Assembly (NCBI GenBank): GCA_018822665.1
Contig: JAHJJX010000009.1
Span: 1 to 64,000, forward strand
Origin: a bacterium
GTDB lineage: Bacteria > Campylobacterota > Campylobacteria > Campylobacterales > Sulfurimonadaceae
Length of the DNA: 64,000 nt
Direction of reading: 5' to 3'
Shown in pieces: positions 43,464 through 53,194 of the stretch (position 1 is its first letter; the number at the start of each line of letters is the position of its first letter). A program made the position numbers and the translations under genes. Under the pieces are notes generated by a model, which did not search any database, was not told where the DNA came from, and was given only the letters and a program-made list of their open reading frames with translations.

Positions 43464-46232
43464 ATGTCTTTTGTAAACAATCTAGCCTACGAAGCAAGTG
43501 CCGGCAGCGGTAAGACTTTTATGCTTGTTGTGCGTTATCTCAGTCTTCTTTTTAAGGGTGCGTCGCCTTCTAAAATTCTGGCGCTCACTTTTACCAACAA
43601 AGCGGCGTATGAGATGCAAGAGAGGATAGTTCTTACTCTTGAAGAGCTGGAGAGTCGTGGTGAGTTGGATGAGATAGTTCACGTCACGGGTTTATCAAAA
43701 GAGTACCTTCTTCAAAACCGTCAAAAGATTTTAGATTTGTTTTTAAGCTCCAATACTAAAATCATGACCATTGATAAATTTTTTACCCAGATACTCCGAA
43801 AGTTTTCTTTGTATGCCGGTTTGATGCCGGATTTTTCTATTATGAGCTCCCAGCATGAGCTGAAATTGCTTTCACGATTTTTAAAAGAGGTGAGTGTGGC
43901 GGGTAAAAGGGAAACGCTTATTGCCCTTTCTTTGCAGTCAAAAAAAAGGCTTGGAGATATCTTTGAACTGCTTGATGAATTCTACACAAAACAAAAAGAG
44001 CTGAGTCATCTTAGCTTTTTAAAAGTAGATTTTTGGCAGTACGAACAAGAGGCAATGGATAGTTTTGAAGCCCTTAAAAACTTAGTAGAAAACTGTACGG
44101 ACGCTTCTTCAACTGTAAAAAATGCTGTTACGGCAGAGAGTTTTAACGATTTGCTGACGAAGAGCTGGATTGGCAGGGAGTCGTTAAATTACAGAACTTT
44201 TTCAAAATGTTTCTCTCCTGAGATGGATATACATCTTTCAAAAATCAATGAAGCGATAAAAAATCAAAACCGCGCCAAAGAGCAAAACTTTTTTTATGCG
44301 CTAAATGCACTTGTAGATATCTATGTGAAAGCGAAACAGGCGCTTTATACGGATGATGGCGAATTAAGTTTTAACGATGTTACGGTGCTTGTATATTACC
44401 TTTTAAAAGAGCGCATTGACAGCGAGTTTTTGTATTTTAGGCTCGATTCGCAGATAGAACACATGCTGCTCGATGAGTTTCAAGACACAAGCATCTTGCA
44501 GTATGAGATTTTAAAACCGCTTATAGAAGAGATAGTTTCGGGCGAGGGGGTTTTTAATGATGGAAGCTTCTTTTTTGTGGGAGATGTAAAGCAGTCTATT
44601 TACAGGTTTCGCGGCGGAGTGAGTGCTCTTTTTGCAAGCGTTGCAAAAGAGTGTAACACCCATGTGGAACCGCTTCTTACAAATTACCGTTCACAAAAAG
44701 AGATTATAGAATTTGTCAATAAAGTTTTTAAGCAGAAAATTAAAAATTATACCCCTCAAAAAGTAAGGGAAGATGCGAGCGGCGGTTATGTTGAGGTTAT
44801 CGGCAGTGAAGAGGTTTTGCAAGAGTGTGTTGGGCAGGTTCAAAGATTGCTGTCTCTTGGAGCGAATATCAATGAGATAGCAATTTTATGCGCTACGAAC
44901 GGCGATGGCGAAGAGATAAAACAAAAACTCCAAGAAGAGAAGATAGAAGTTGTAACGGAGACAACAACAAAGCTCATAAACCAAAAAAGCATCAAAGCAA
45001 TTTTGGAGTATTTAAAATATTTATACTTTTTGGAAGATATATACAAATACAATTTTTTCGCACTTATCAATCAAGAGGTAAAAGAGATAGAAAAAGTTGA
45101 TTTTAATAAAGTAAAACTTTTAGATATTGTAAAAAAAGCAATACAAAAGTATGCCCTCTTTAGCGATGATTTTCACCTCATAAGGTTTTTAGATGCACTT
45201 TCCAAGTACCCGAATATAGAGGCACTTCTTTTTGAATATGAAAGGCTTGATGCCAGCGCCGCCGCTTCAGATTTGAGCGGTGTGCGCGTGCTTACGGTTC
45301 ATAAATCAAAAGGTTTAGAGTACGAACATGTCATCGTGATGGACAGACTGAAAAAAGCTCCTCCGGCGCGCGATGCGATAATCTACGAATACGATGACAT
45401 CACTTTAAAAAATGTATATCTGCGAATAAAGGGAAGAGAAGAGCTTGAGGGTGATTATGCAAATGCTCTCAAAAAAGAAAAAATACTTGCAACAGAAGAT
45501 AGTCTCAATGCTTTATATGTTGCATTTACAAGGGCAAAAGAGAGCCTGTTTGTTATCTTAAAGCCAAAAGATTCTTCGTTTGATATTTTAGACTTGGCAT
45601 GTGGAACCGATGGGCATTTAATATCTCTCAAGCACCTTGGCAATCAGACAAATGGGAAACATGAAGAGCGAGAAAACTATCAGCCAATAGAGTACAAACC
45701 GTTTTATTACGGAACCCAAAGCGATATTTTAGCGCTTGAAGAGATCCAAGAGGAAGATTTAAAATCCATAAACTTTGGTTTGGCGATGCACTACATGCTT
45801 GAAATGCTTGGTGAGTTTACATCTTTAAACATTCCACATGCCAAAGATATGATGATAAACAAGTATGGTTATATCTTAGAAAAGAGCGAAATTGAAGAGA
45901 TAGAAAAAAGGGTGTCTCTGCTTTTAAAATCAGAAGAGTTTATGGCTTTGGTAGAGGGTGAATGTTATAGAGAAAAGGCAATACGATATAAAAATAATCT
46001 TCGCTATATTGACCTTCTTGTGGAATGCAATACACAAAAAGCCGACCCGCTCTCTTTGTTTTCGCAGGGCATGTGGAATATTATTGACTATAAAAGTTCT
46101 TTAGCCTTTTCAAAACACCATCTTAAGCAGGTTCGATATTACATAAAAGCTATTCAAGAGATTACCGGCGATGAGGTTCACGGATACATCTGTTATCTGC
46201 TTGAAGACGAAGTGAAAATAGTCAAAATATAA
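43464..46232 (+). CDS. addA: AddA-type UvrD-like helicase/nuclease
   Basis: The 922-residue protein starts with a Walker A ASAGSGKTFML (residues 9-19), followed by motif Ia ALTFTNKAAYEM, Walker B LLDEFQDTS near 330, KQSIYRFRGG, motif V VLTVHKSKGLEYEHV near 610, and motif VI ALYVAFTRAKESL near 682. The C-terminal nuclease has RYIDLLVE and WNIIDYKSS. It unwinds and trims broken DNA ends together with AddB. The start abuts the stop of the RhuM-type gene. Three copies of CCACATGCC/GGCATGTGG lie in its second half. Confidence 0.92.
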   Translation: MSFVNNLAYEASAGSGKTFMLVVRYLSLLFKGASPSKILALTFTNKAAYEMQERIVLTLEELESRGELDEIVHVTGLSKEYLLQNRQKILDLFLSSNTKIMTIDKFFTQILRKFSLYAGLMPDFSIMSSQHELKLLSRFLKEVSVAGKRETLIALSLQSKKRLGDIFELLDEFYTKQKELSHLSFLKVDFWQYEQEAMDSFEALKNLVENCTDASSTVKNAVTAESFNDLLTKSWIGRESLNYRTFSKCFSPEMDIHLSKINEAIKNQNRAKEQNFFYALNALVDIYVKAKQALYTDDGELSFNDVTVLVYYLLKERIDSEFLYFRLDSQIEHMLLDEFQDTSILQYEILKPLIEEIVSGEGVFNDGSFFFVGDVKQSIYRFRGGVSALFASVAKECNTHVEPLLTNYRSQKEIIEFVNKVFKQKIKNYTPQKVREDASGGYVEVIGSEEVLQECVGQVQRLLSLGANINEIAILCATNGDGEEIKQKLQEEKIEVVTETTTKLINQKSIKAILEYLKYLYFLEDIYKYNFFALINQEVKEIEKVDFNKVKLLDIVKKAIQKYALFSDDFHLIRFLDALSKYPNIEALLFEYERLDASAAASDLSGVRVLTVHKSKGLEYEHVIVMDRLKKAPPARDAIIYEYDDITLKNVYLRIKGREELEGDYANALKKEKILATEDSLNALYVAFTRAKESLFVILKPKDSSFDILDLACGTDGHLISLKHLGNQTNGKHEERENYQPIEYKPFYYGTQSDILALEEIQEEDLKSINFGLAMHYMLEMLGEFTSLNIPHAKDMMINKYGYILEKSEIEEIEKRVSLLLKSEEFMALVEGECYREKAIRYKNNLRYIDLLVECNTQKADPLSLFSQGMWNIIDYKSSLAFSKHHLKQVRYYIKAIQEITGDEVHGYICYLLEDEVKIVKI

Positions 46233-46344
46233 ACCTTAAATAAACCAAAAATTAAGTTAATTATAAGCTTATATAGATATACTTTCGCCACTAAAACAAA
46301 CATTCAAAATGTTTATTTAAAATTAAAAGATGAAGGGTTCAAGA

Positions 46345-46767
46345 ATGAAATTTACGAAAATTGCAACTCCTGAACAAATCGATCAAAAATGGGTTTTGAT
46401 TGATGCGGAAGGTAAAACATTCGGTCGTATGATTACAGAAGTAGCTACTTTGCTTCGTGGTAAAAATAAAACATGTTACACATCAAATATTGATTGTGGT
46501 GACTTTGTTGTTATCGTTAATGCTTCTAAAGCAAAATTTAACGGTCTTGGCAAAATTGCTAACAAAGAATACTTTTCATACTCTGGTTACTTCGGTAGCA
46601 CAAAAAGTATCAAAATGACTGAGTTATTAGCGAAAAATCCTGAAAAGCTTTACAAATTGGCTGTTCGCGGTATGCTTCCTAAAACTAAGCTTGGTGCTAA
46701 AATGATTAAAAAATTAAAAATTTATGCAAGTGCTGAACACCCTCACACTGCACAACTTGCTAAGTAA
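46345..46767 (+). CDS. rplM: 50S ribosomal protein L13
   Basis: From the ATG at 46345 (after GAAGGG) the protein has 140 residues, the normal L13 length, with WVLIDAEGKTFGRM, LRGKNKTCYTSNIDCGDFVV and MLPKTKLGAKM. An in-frame ATG at 46330 would add five residues and is less likely. It forms an operon with rpsI, as in most bacteria. Confidence 0.97.
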   Translation: MKFTKIATPEQIDQKWVLIDAEGKTFGRMITEVATLLRGKNKTCYTSNIDCGDFVVIVNASKAKFNGLGKIANKEYFSYSGYFGSTKSIKMTELLAKNPEKLYKLAVRGMLPKTKLGAKMIKKLKIYASAEHPHTAQLAK

Positions 46768-46777
46768 GGATTGACAT

Positions 46778-47167
46778 ATGGCAAAAATATACGCAACAGG
46801 TCGTCGTAAAGCTTCAATAGCAAAAGTATGGTTGACTCCAGGAACAGGTAACATCACAATCAACGGTCTTTCTTTAGACGCTTGGTTAGGTGGTTTAGAG
46901 GCTAAAAAACTTCGTGTTAAGCAACCTCTTGCATTAACAAAACAAGATACTTCGGTAGATATCGTAGCAAGCACAATGGGTGGTGGTTTCGGTGGTCAAG
47001 CGGATGCACTTCGTCATGGTATTTCTCGTGCACTTGTTGCATTCAACCCTTCATTAAGAGCTATCTTAAAACCAGAAGGCATGATGACTCGTGATTCACG
47101 TATTGTTGAACGTAAAAAGCCGGGCCGTCGTAAAGCACGTCGTTCTCGTCAGTTCTCTAAGCGTTAA
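46778..47167 (+). CDS. rpsI: 30S ribosomal protein S9
   Basis: The 129-residue protein has [14 protein letters not shown] at the start, [19 protein letters not shown] in the middle and the basic tail ending FSKR that reaches the decoding site. It follows rplM by 10 bases. Confidence 0.97.
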   Translation: MAKIYATGRRKASIAKVWLTPGTGNITINGLSLDAWLGGLEAKKLRVKQPLALTKQDTSVDIVASTMGGGFGGQADALRHGISRALVAFNPSLRAILKPEGMMTRDSRIVERKKPGRRKARRSRQFSKR

Positions 47168-47189
47168 TCTCAAGATTTTCTCTTTTTTT

Positions 47190-47209
47190 CCAGTGCTTTT
47201 TGGCACCGG
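47190..47209 (+). terminator. hairpin after rpsI
   Basis: CCAGTGC and GGCACCGG form a short GC-containing stem around a run of T, about 23 bases after the rpsI stop. It probably ends the rplM-rpsI transcript. Confidence 0.5.
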
Positions 47210-47304
47210 GAAAACTCCTCTTTTCTACAAAAAACAACAACTGCTGATTTTAACTTTAGAATATTTGTATATAATTATACAAATTTACTTTAAGGTTTCA
47301 AAGA

Positions 47305-48684
47305 ATGAAAAAATTACTTATATTCCTATCTACTATTGTCGGAGCAGTTTTACTTCTTCCTGTTTTGGGGAATAAGGTTACGGAAAATGAACTTAAAAAC
47401 AAGATAGAAGTTTTAACTTCCTATGGAGTGGAAGTAAGTAAAAGCGACACCGATTCAAGCTATTTTCGCACAAAAAAACATTATGAATTTTTACTTCGCG
47501 ATGCGGATAAATTTGTTGTCTACATCAACCAATTTTCCGGCAGTCAGCTTCCTCCGTATGTAAATGCAATGCTTGGAGGCGTTATGGTTGGTGTGGATAT
47601 TGAATATAGTAATTTTCCATTGAGTGAAGCAGTTCAAATAGACATATATCCTCTCTCTTTGTCAACAAGCATGATGAATGACATTCAAGCATCGGATATA
47701 AAATTTTACAAGTATTTAAAAGAATTGTTTCAAAGCAAAGGGATTTTGTATCACATAAATTACAACATGCTCAGCAGAGAGTTTGACGGATATATGAAAA
47801 ATATTTCCAAAGAACATATTTCTAAAGACAACACAAAAATCACTTTTAAACTATCCAATGCACTTTTTGACGGTTCCGGACTTCTTATCGCGCCAGATAC
47901 TTTAAATACTAATATCGAGTCAATTTTTTTACAAGTTGAAAAAGAGAAGGAGATATTTACGCTGAATATAAAAAAAATGCTCTCAAGCGCAATTTTCGAG
48001 TCGCACAGTACGCATGCGTCAAGCATTAAATTGCAAACTTTTGATTTGCGCATGAGCGGTACGAAAGCAGATGATATTATCTTAAACGTAAATGACATAA
48101 GCATTAACATCTCTTTAAATACGCAGGGCAGCAAAGCGGAGTTTTATACTAAAAGCACATTTGGAGATGTAAAAATCATATCCAATGCATTAAATTTAAT
48201 GGCATCAAATTTTAATTATGACATTGCTCTAGATGGGATAGATAAAGACAGTTATGAAGAGTTTCGTTTATTGGTTTCCAAAACAAAAACCCAGCAGGCA
48301 GATGATGTTTTGCAAAAAGAGATATTAGATAGTATGATTAAAATTTTATCCAAAGGTTTAATCCTCAGCATTGCAGATTTTTCACTTGATACGGTGATAT
48401 TAAATAATAGACAAGATTTGGACGGCTTTGCTTTAAAGGCAAAACTTACTTTAAAAGAAGATGCAGACTTTGGTAAAAAAATGAATTCATCCCCTTTGGA
48501 AATGGCAAAAAATATTGATTTTGAGTTAGTTCTTAAACTTTCAAAAACTATGTACGGTGCTATAACTGAAATTGTTCCGGCAGCTGTTTTAATAAAAGGA
48601 TATGCCAAAGAAGATGCAAAAAACGTGGTTTTTGATGTTAAATTGAATAATGGGCAATTAAGAGTTAATGACAAAGCATTGTAA
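47305..48684 (+). CDS. DUF945 family exported protein
   Basis: The 459-residue protein has an N-terminal signal/anchor (residues 3-20) and a long beta-rich region with repeated amphipathic strands, as in DUF945 (YdgA-like) proteins. These are thought to sit in the periplasm attached to the inner membrane; function is unknown. It precedes the peptide-binding protein gene by about 37 bases. Confidence 0.72.
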   Translation: MKKLLIFLSTIVGAVLLLPVLGNKVTENELKNKIEVLTSYGVEVSKSDTDSSYFRTKKHYEFLLRDADKFVVYINQFSGSQLPPYVNAMLGGVMVGVDIEYSNFPLSEAVQIDIYPLSLSTSMMNDIQASDIKFYKYLKELFQSKGILYHINYNMLSREFDGYMKNISKEHISKDNTKITFKLSNALFDGSGLLIAPDTLNTNIESIFLQVEKEKEIFTLNIKKMLSSAIFESHSTHASSIKLQTFDLRMSGTKADDIILNVNDISINISLNTQGSKAEFYTKSTFGDVKIISNALNLMASNFNYDIALDGIDKDSYEEFRLLVSKTKTQQADDVLQKEILDSMIKILSKGLILSIADFSLDTVILNNRQDLDGFALKAKLTLKEDADFGKKMNSSPLEMAKNIDFELVLKLSKTMYGAITEIVPAAVLIKGYAKEDAKNVVFDVKLNNGQLRVNDKAL

Positions 48685-48721
48685 ATCTAGGATATAATCA
48701 CTCTTAAAAAAAAGAGTGGTT

Positions 48722-50242
48722 GTGCGATATATATTATTTTTATTTCTTTCTTTAAATCTATTTTCCTCTACGCTTCATTTAGCAACTTCTGCCAATCCCT
48801 CACGGCTCAATCCAATTTTAGCAACAGATTCAAGTTCCTCTGAAATAGCAGGTTTTTTATTTAACGGGCTTGTAAAATACGATAAAGATTCATCCACGAT
48901 TATAGGTGATTTGGCAACAGATTTTTTTTATGAAAATAATACAACTTTGATTTTTAAGCTCCATCCCCATGTCACGTGGCATGATGGTGTGAAATTTACC
49001 TCAAAAGATGTTGTTTTTACCTATGAAACACTAATTTCTCCCAAAATATCCTCCCCTTACAGTGCTAATTTCAGATTTGTAAAAAGCGTTGAAGCAATAG
49101 ACGCATACACAATAAAAGTAAGCTATATAAAACCCTATTTTAAAGCGCTTGAGACGTGGATGATGGGGATATTACCGCATCATATTTTAAAAGATGAAAA
49201 AAATCTTATGAACTCCGGTTTTAATACAAACCCAATAGGAACGGGAGCCTATAAACTTTACCAGTTGGAACACTCTAAAAATATAATTTTAATCGCAAAT
49301 GATGATTATTTTGAAGGAAGAGCAAAAATAGACAGAATATCTTTTCATGTCATTGCAGATCCAATGACAAGATTTATGATGCTAAAGTCCTCCGCTTTGG
49401 ACATAGGAGGAATTGAAGCCATGCAATATGAAAGACAATTAAATGACGATTTTTTTAAAAAATTTAACGTCTATGAGGAGATATCGCATTCATACACATA
49501 CCTTGGATTGAATTTAAGACTGGAGAAATTTAAAAATCCAAAAGTGAGACAAGCTCTTTCTTTGGCAATAGACAGAGAAGAGTTGGTAAAAATCTTATTT
49601 TTCAATCATGCACAAGTTTGCACAGGTCCTTTTCTCCCTCGAACTAGCGCTTATAATTCAAATGTAAAGGCACCAAAACAAAATATTAATGAGGCAAAAA
49701 AACTTCTAAAAGAAGTCGGATATGATGAAAACAACCCTTTTTGTTTTGAAATTGTAACCTCAAACTCTAGCGAAATAAGACCCTATGCGGCACAAATACT
49801 TCAGCATCAGCTCAAGCACGCAGGAGTGATTGTTACCCTAAGAGTTATGGAGTGGCAGGCCTTTTTAAATATGGTAGTTTTTCCTAAAAATTTTGATTCG
49901 GTTCTTCTTGGATGGGGTTTGTCCCCAACTCCGGACCCCTATCTTTTTTGGCATAGCGAGAGTGATAAAAAAGGCGGATTTAATTTAGTTGGATACAAAA
50001 ATGACAAAATTGACAAATTGATAGAAGACTCACAAAGTATCATCGATGCAGATATATTATCTGGCATGTGGAAAGAGATGTTTGAAACGATAGTTGAAGA
50101 CAATCCGTATTTGTTTTTATATATTCCAAGTTCGATTACAGCCGTAAATAAAAATATGAGAAATATTGAACCCGGTTTGAGCGGTATATGGCATAACTAT
50201 ATCCAGTGGGAAAAAAATTCAAAAATAGAGGATAATGAATGA
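48722..50242 (+). CDS. extracellular solute-binding protein family 5 (peptide/oligopeptide)
   Basis: The protein (506 residues from the GTG at 48722) has a signal peptide (about 1-18) and the family signatures NPSRLNPILATDSSS, WHDGVKFTSKDVVFTYE, NPIGTGAYKLYQ, LGLNLR...NPKVRQALSLAIDREELV and WGLSPTPDPYLFWHS. It binds peptides or similar solutes for an ABC importer. No permease or ATPase genes follow, so it may serve a transporter encoded elsewhere. It overlaps the HAD phosphatase gene by four bases. Confidence 0.9.
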   Translation: MRYILFLFLSLNLFSSTLHLATSANPSRLNPILATDSSSSEIAGFLFNGLVKYDKDSSTIIGDLATDFFYENNTTLIFKLHPHVTWHDGVKFTSKDVVFTYETLISPKISSPYSANFRFVKSVEAIDAYTIKVSYIKPYFKALETWMMGILPHHILKDEKNLMNSGFNTNPIGTGAYKLYQLEHSKNIILIANDDYFEGRAKIDRISFHVIADPMTRFMMLKSSALDIGGIEAMQYERQLNDDFFKKFNVYEEISHSYTYLGLNLRLEKFKNPKVRQALSLAIDREELVKILFFNHAQVCTGPFLPRTSAYNSNVKAPKQNINEAKKLLKEVGYDENNPFCFEIVTSNSSEIRPYAAQILQHQLKHAGVIVTLRVMEWQAFLNMVVFPKNFDSVLLGWGLSPTPDPYLFWHSESDKKGGFNLVGYKNDKIDKLIEDSQSIIDADILSGMWKEMFETIVEDNPYLFLYIPSSITAVNKNMRNIEPGLSGIWHNYIQWEKNSKIEDNE

Positions 50243-50907
50243 TTATACTTTTTGATTTAGACGGAACACTGATAGACTCGACTGAGGCAATTTTGGAGAG
50301 TTTTCATCATGCTTTGGATACGCACGATTATCCAAGGCAGCCAGATGAAGATATCAAGGCATTAATAGGTTATCCTTTAGATATTATGTTTACAGAAGTA
50401 GGAGTAAATGAGAAAAATGTATGGGATTTTGTAGCAACATATAAAAATCATTATCGTGATATTTCAACACAAAAAACTATTCTTTTGGATTGCGCCAGAG
50501 AAGCGGTGCTTAAGGCAAAAGATTTTGCAACACTAGGAATTGTCACAACAAAAACAGGTTTATATTCTAGAATATTAATGGAACATTTTGAATTGATGGA
50601 ACACTTCGATGTTTTAATCGGCAGAGAAGATGTAAAACACCCAAAACCGCATGCTGAACCGATTTTAAAAGCTATTGAGGCTTTGAATCTGGATTCAAAA
50701 GATATTTGGATGATAGGTGATACGAAATTGGATTTAATTTCTGCAAAAAATGCAGGGATAAATTCGGTGGCGGTATTGAGTGGATATGACAGTTATGATA
50801 CACTAAAAGAATTTTCAAATATTATTTTTAGTGATGTGCTTGAAGCTGTGGGTTATATTTATGAGAGGAAAATATCACACAACAAACTTAGTAATACAAT
50901 TGTGTAG
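50239..50907 (+). CDS. gph: HAD-family phosphatase (phosphoglycolate phosphatase-like)
   Basis: The 222-residue protein has HAD motif I FDLDGTLIDST (residues 4-14), motif II LGIVTTKTG, motif III Lys near KHPKPHAEP, and motif IV IGDTKLDLISAKNAG. Phosphoglycolate phosphatase is the closest named function; substrates in this family are hard to predict. It is coupled to the preceding binding-protein gene. Confidence 0.85.
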   Translation: MIILFDLDGTLIDSTEAILESFHHALDTHDYPRQPDEDIKALIGYPLDIMFTEVGVNEKNVWDFVATYKNHYRDISTQKTILLDCAREAVLKAKDFATLGIVTTKTGLYSRILMEHFELMEHFDVLIGREDVKHPKPHAEPILKAIEALNLDSKDIWMIGDTKLDLISAKNAGINSVAVLSGYDSYDTLKEFSNIIFSDVLEAVGYIYERKISHNKLSNTIV

Positions 50908-50997
50908 TATGTTTCAAGCTTTATTTAAGAGCAAGTTGCATAAAATACAAAGATATAGAATTTCAGGATTCTTTTGTAAAAAATTGAAGGAGAATTT

Positions 50998-51555
50998 ATG
51001 CTAGAAATTAGATGGCATAGTCGTGCTGGACAAGGCGCTGTAACAGGGGCAAAAGGGTTGGCAGATGTTATTTCTACAACCGGTAAACATGTACAGGCTT
51101 TTGCGTTCTACGGATCGGCTAAGCGTGGAGCTGCCATGACGGCATATAATCGTGTTGATGATAAAATGATTATGAATCATGAAAAATACATGAGACCTGA
51201 TTATGTTTTTGTTATAGATCCTGCATTGGTCCACACTACTGATGTTACTATTAATGATAAAGAAAATACAGTATATATTATCACAACTCACTTGAGTACA
51301 GAAGAGCTTGTAGCTGCTCAACCGAGATTGGTTGGAAAGAAAGTTTTTACGGTTGATTGTATTAAAATAGCGCAAGAAACTATCGGACGTCCTATTCCAA
51401 ATACACCGATGCTTGGTGCATTTATGAAAGTTTCCAAAATGTATGAAATGGACTTTTTCAAAGAGAGTATGCAAAGAATTCTTGCAAAACTACCGCAGAA
51501 GATTGTTGATGCAAATATGATTGCTATTCAACGTGCTTTCGACGAAGTGAAATAA
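50998..51555 (+). CDS. porC: pyruvate:acceptor oxidoreductase gamma subunit
   Basis: The 185-residue subunit has the gamma-domain patterns IRWHSRAGQGAVTGAKGLAD and FYGSAKRGAAMTAYNR. The gene order gamma-delta-alpha-beta matches the Helicobacter pylori porCDAB operon. The complex oxidises pyruvate to acetyl-CoA, passing electrons to ferredoxin or flavodoxin. A ribosome site AAGGAGAA precedes the ATG. Confidence 0.93.
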   Translation: MLEIRWHSRAGQGAVTGAKGLADVISTTGKHVQAFAFYGSAKRGAAMTAYNRVDDKMIMNHEKYMRPDYVFVIDPALVHTTDVTINDKENTVYIITTHLSTEELVAAQPRLVGKKVFTVDCIKIAQETIGRPIPNTPMLGAFMKVSKMYEMDFFKESMQRILAKLPQKIVDANMIAIQRAFDEVK

Positions 51556-51562
51556 GGAGCTG

Positions 51563-51961
51563 ATGATGGCAAATAAAGGATGGAATGAGTTTGAAATCGG
51601 AGCTATGCTTCGTACTTTTGACGGCAAGATAGATGATATTGCTGGAACTCGACAGGAAGACCGTGCATATTCAGAAAATAGCTCTTTTGTCGCAAGTGTT
51701 GCTGACTGGAGAATTGAAAAACCAATTTTTAGTAAAGATTTTTGTATAGATTGTCAATTTTGTTGGATTTATTGTCCGGATATGTCTATTATTGCAAGAG
51801 ATAAAAAAATGATTGGTGTAGATATGGATCACTGTAAGGGTTGCGGTATCTGTGTTGAGGTTTGTCCAACAAATCCAAAATCACTCTTAATGTTCCCGGA
51901 GCAGGCAGATGAAGAAACAGAGCTAGCACAATGGCCTGCAAAAGATGAGGAGAAGAAATAA
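51563..51961 (+). CDS. porD: pyruvate:acceptor oxidoreductase delta subunit (2x[4Fe-4S])
   Basis: A 132-residue ferredoxin-like subunit with two cluster motifs, CIDCQFCWIYCPD and CKGCGICVEVCP, near residues 53-66 and 92-104. It carries electrons out of the enzyme. Its stop overlaps the porA start by one base. Confidence 0.93.
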   Translation: MMANKGWNEFEIGAMLRTFDGKIDDIAGTRQEDRAYSENSSFVASVADWRIEKPIFSKDFCIDCQFCWIYCPDMSIIARDKKMIGVDMDHCKGCGICVEVCPTNPKSLLMFPEQADEETELAQWPAKDEEKK

Positions 51962-53184
51962 TGGCATTTGATAAAATGGAGTTAAGAGACATAGAAGTAT
52001 GGGATGGAAATTTTGCAGCTGCACAAGCTTTAAGGCAGTGTCAGATTGATGTTGTTGCTGCTTATCCTATTACTCCATCAACACCGATTGTTGAAGGTTA
52101 TGCGAAATTCTTGGCAGATGGTTATATTGAAGGTGAATTCGTAATGGTTGAATCTGAGCATGCTGCAATGAGTGGCTGTATTGGTGCTGCTGCTGCGGGT
52201 GGACGTGTTGCAACTGCTACTTCTTCTCAGGGTTTTGCACTTATGGTTGAAACTCTTTATCAAGCTTCAGGTATGCGTTTGCCGATTGTACTTAATGTTG
52301 TAAATCGTGCTTTAGCTGCTCCTCTTAATGTAAATGGCGATCATTCAGATATGTATCTTGGACGTGATAGCGGTTGGATTCAGTTTGATGCTTATTGCCC
52401 TCAAAATGCGTATGATTTAAATTTTATCGCTTTTAAAGTTTCTGAAGATCATGATGTAAGACTTCCGGCTATGGTTCATCAAGATGGTTTCATGACTTCT
52501 CATACAGCCCAAGGTGTAAATACATTAACGGATGATGAGGCATATGGATTTGTCGGTGACTTTAAACCAATGAACGATATGCTAGATTTTGAACATCCTG
52601 TAACGCATGGTGTACAAACTGAAGAAGACTGGCATTTTGAGCATAAGGCGCGTCAACATAATGATTTAATGACTAAAGTTATGCCTAAAATCCAAGCTGC
52701 ATTTGATGATTTTGAAAAATTAAGCGGTCGTAAATATAATATAGTTGAAAGCTATGATATGGCTGATGCGGATGTTGCTGTTATCTGTATGGGTACTTCA
52801 GTTGAAACTGCTCGTGAGGTTGCTACTGAAATGAGAGCAAAAGGAATTAAGGCAGGCGTGGTTGGACTTCGTGTAATCCGTCCGTTCCCATTCTTTCAAA
52901 TTGCAGAAGCGCTGAAGGGTGTAAAAGCTATTGCTACACTTGACCGTTCATCACCAAATGGTGCTCCAGGCATGTTATTTAACGAAATTGCGGGCGCACT
53001 TTATAATACGGGAGACAGAGCACTACTTTCTGGTTATGTTTACGGTCTAGGCGGACGTGACTTAACTAAAGCACATTTAGTGTCTCTTTACAATGAGCTT
53101 CAAGCAAATGTGGATGCTGGCAAAGTAACAACTCCATTACAACAGTTTATCGGTGTTCGTGGACCGAAACTATCATTTTTATAA
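51961..53184 (+). CDS. porA: pyruvate:acceptor oxidoreductase alpha subunit
   Basis: The 407-residue subunit has AAYPITPSTPIVE near residue 35, SEHAAMSGCIGAAAAGGR, TATSSQGFALM and VVNRALAAPLNVNGDHSD, as in alpha subunits of 2-oxoacid:ferredoxin oxidoreductases. The RPFPF stretch and domain III (ICMGTSVETAREV) are present. It is third in the por operon. Confidence 0.95.
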   Translation: MAFDKMELRDIEVWDGNFAAAQALRQCQIDVVAAYPITPSTPIVEGYAKFLADGYIEGEFVMVESEHAAMSGCIGAAAAGGRVATATSSQGFALMVETLYQASGMRLPIVLNVVNRALAAPLNVNGDHSDMYLGRDSGWIQFDAYCPQNAYDLNFIAFKVSEDHDVRLPAMVHQDGFMTSHTAQGVNTLTDDEAYGFVGDFKPMNDMLDFEHPVTHGVQTEEDWHFEHKARQHNDLMTKVMPKIQAAFDDFEKLSGRKYNIVESYDMADADVAVICMGTSVETAREVATEMRAKGIKAGVVGLRVIRPFPFFQIAEALKGVKAIATLDRSSPNGAPGMLFNEIAGALYNTGDRALLSGYVYGLGGRDLTKAHLVSLYNELQANVDAGKVTTPLQQFIGVRGPKLSFL

Positions 53185-53194
53185 GGAGAAAACT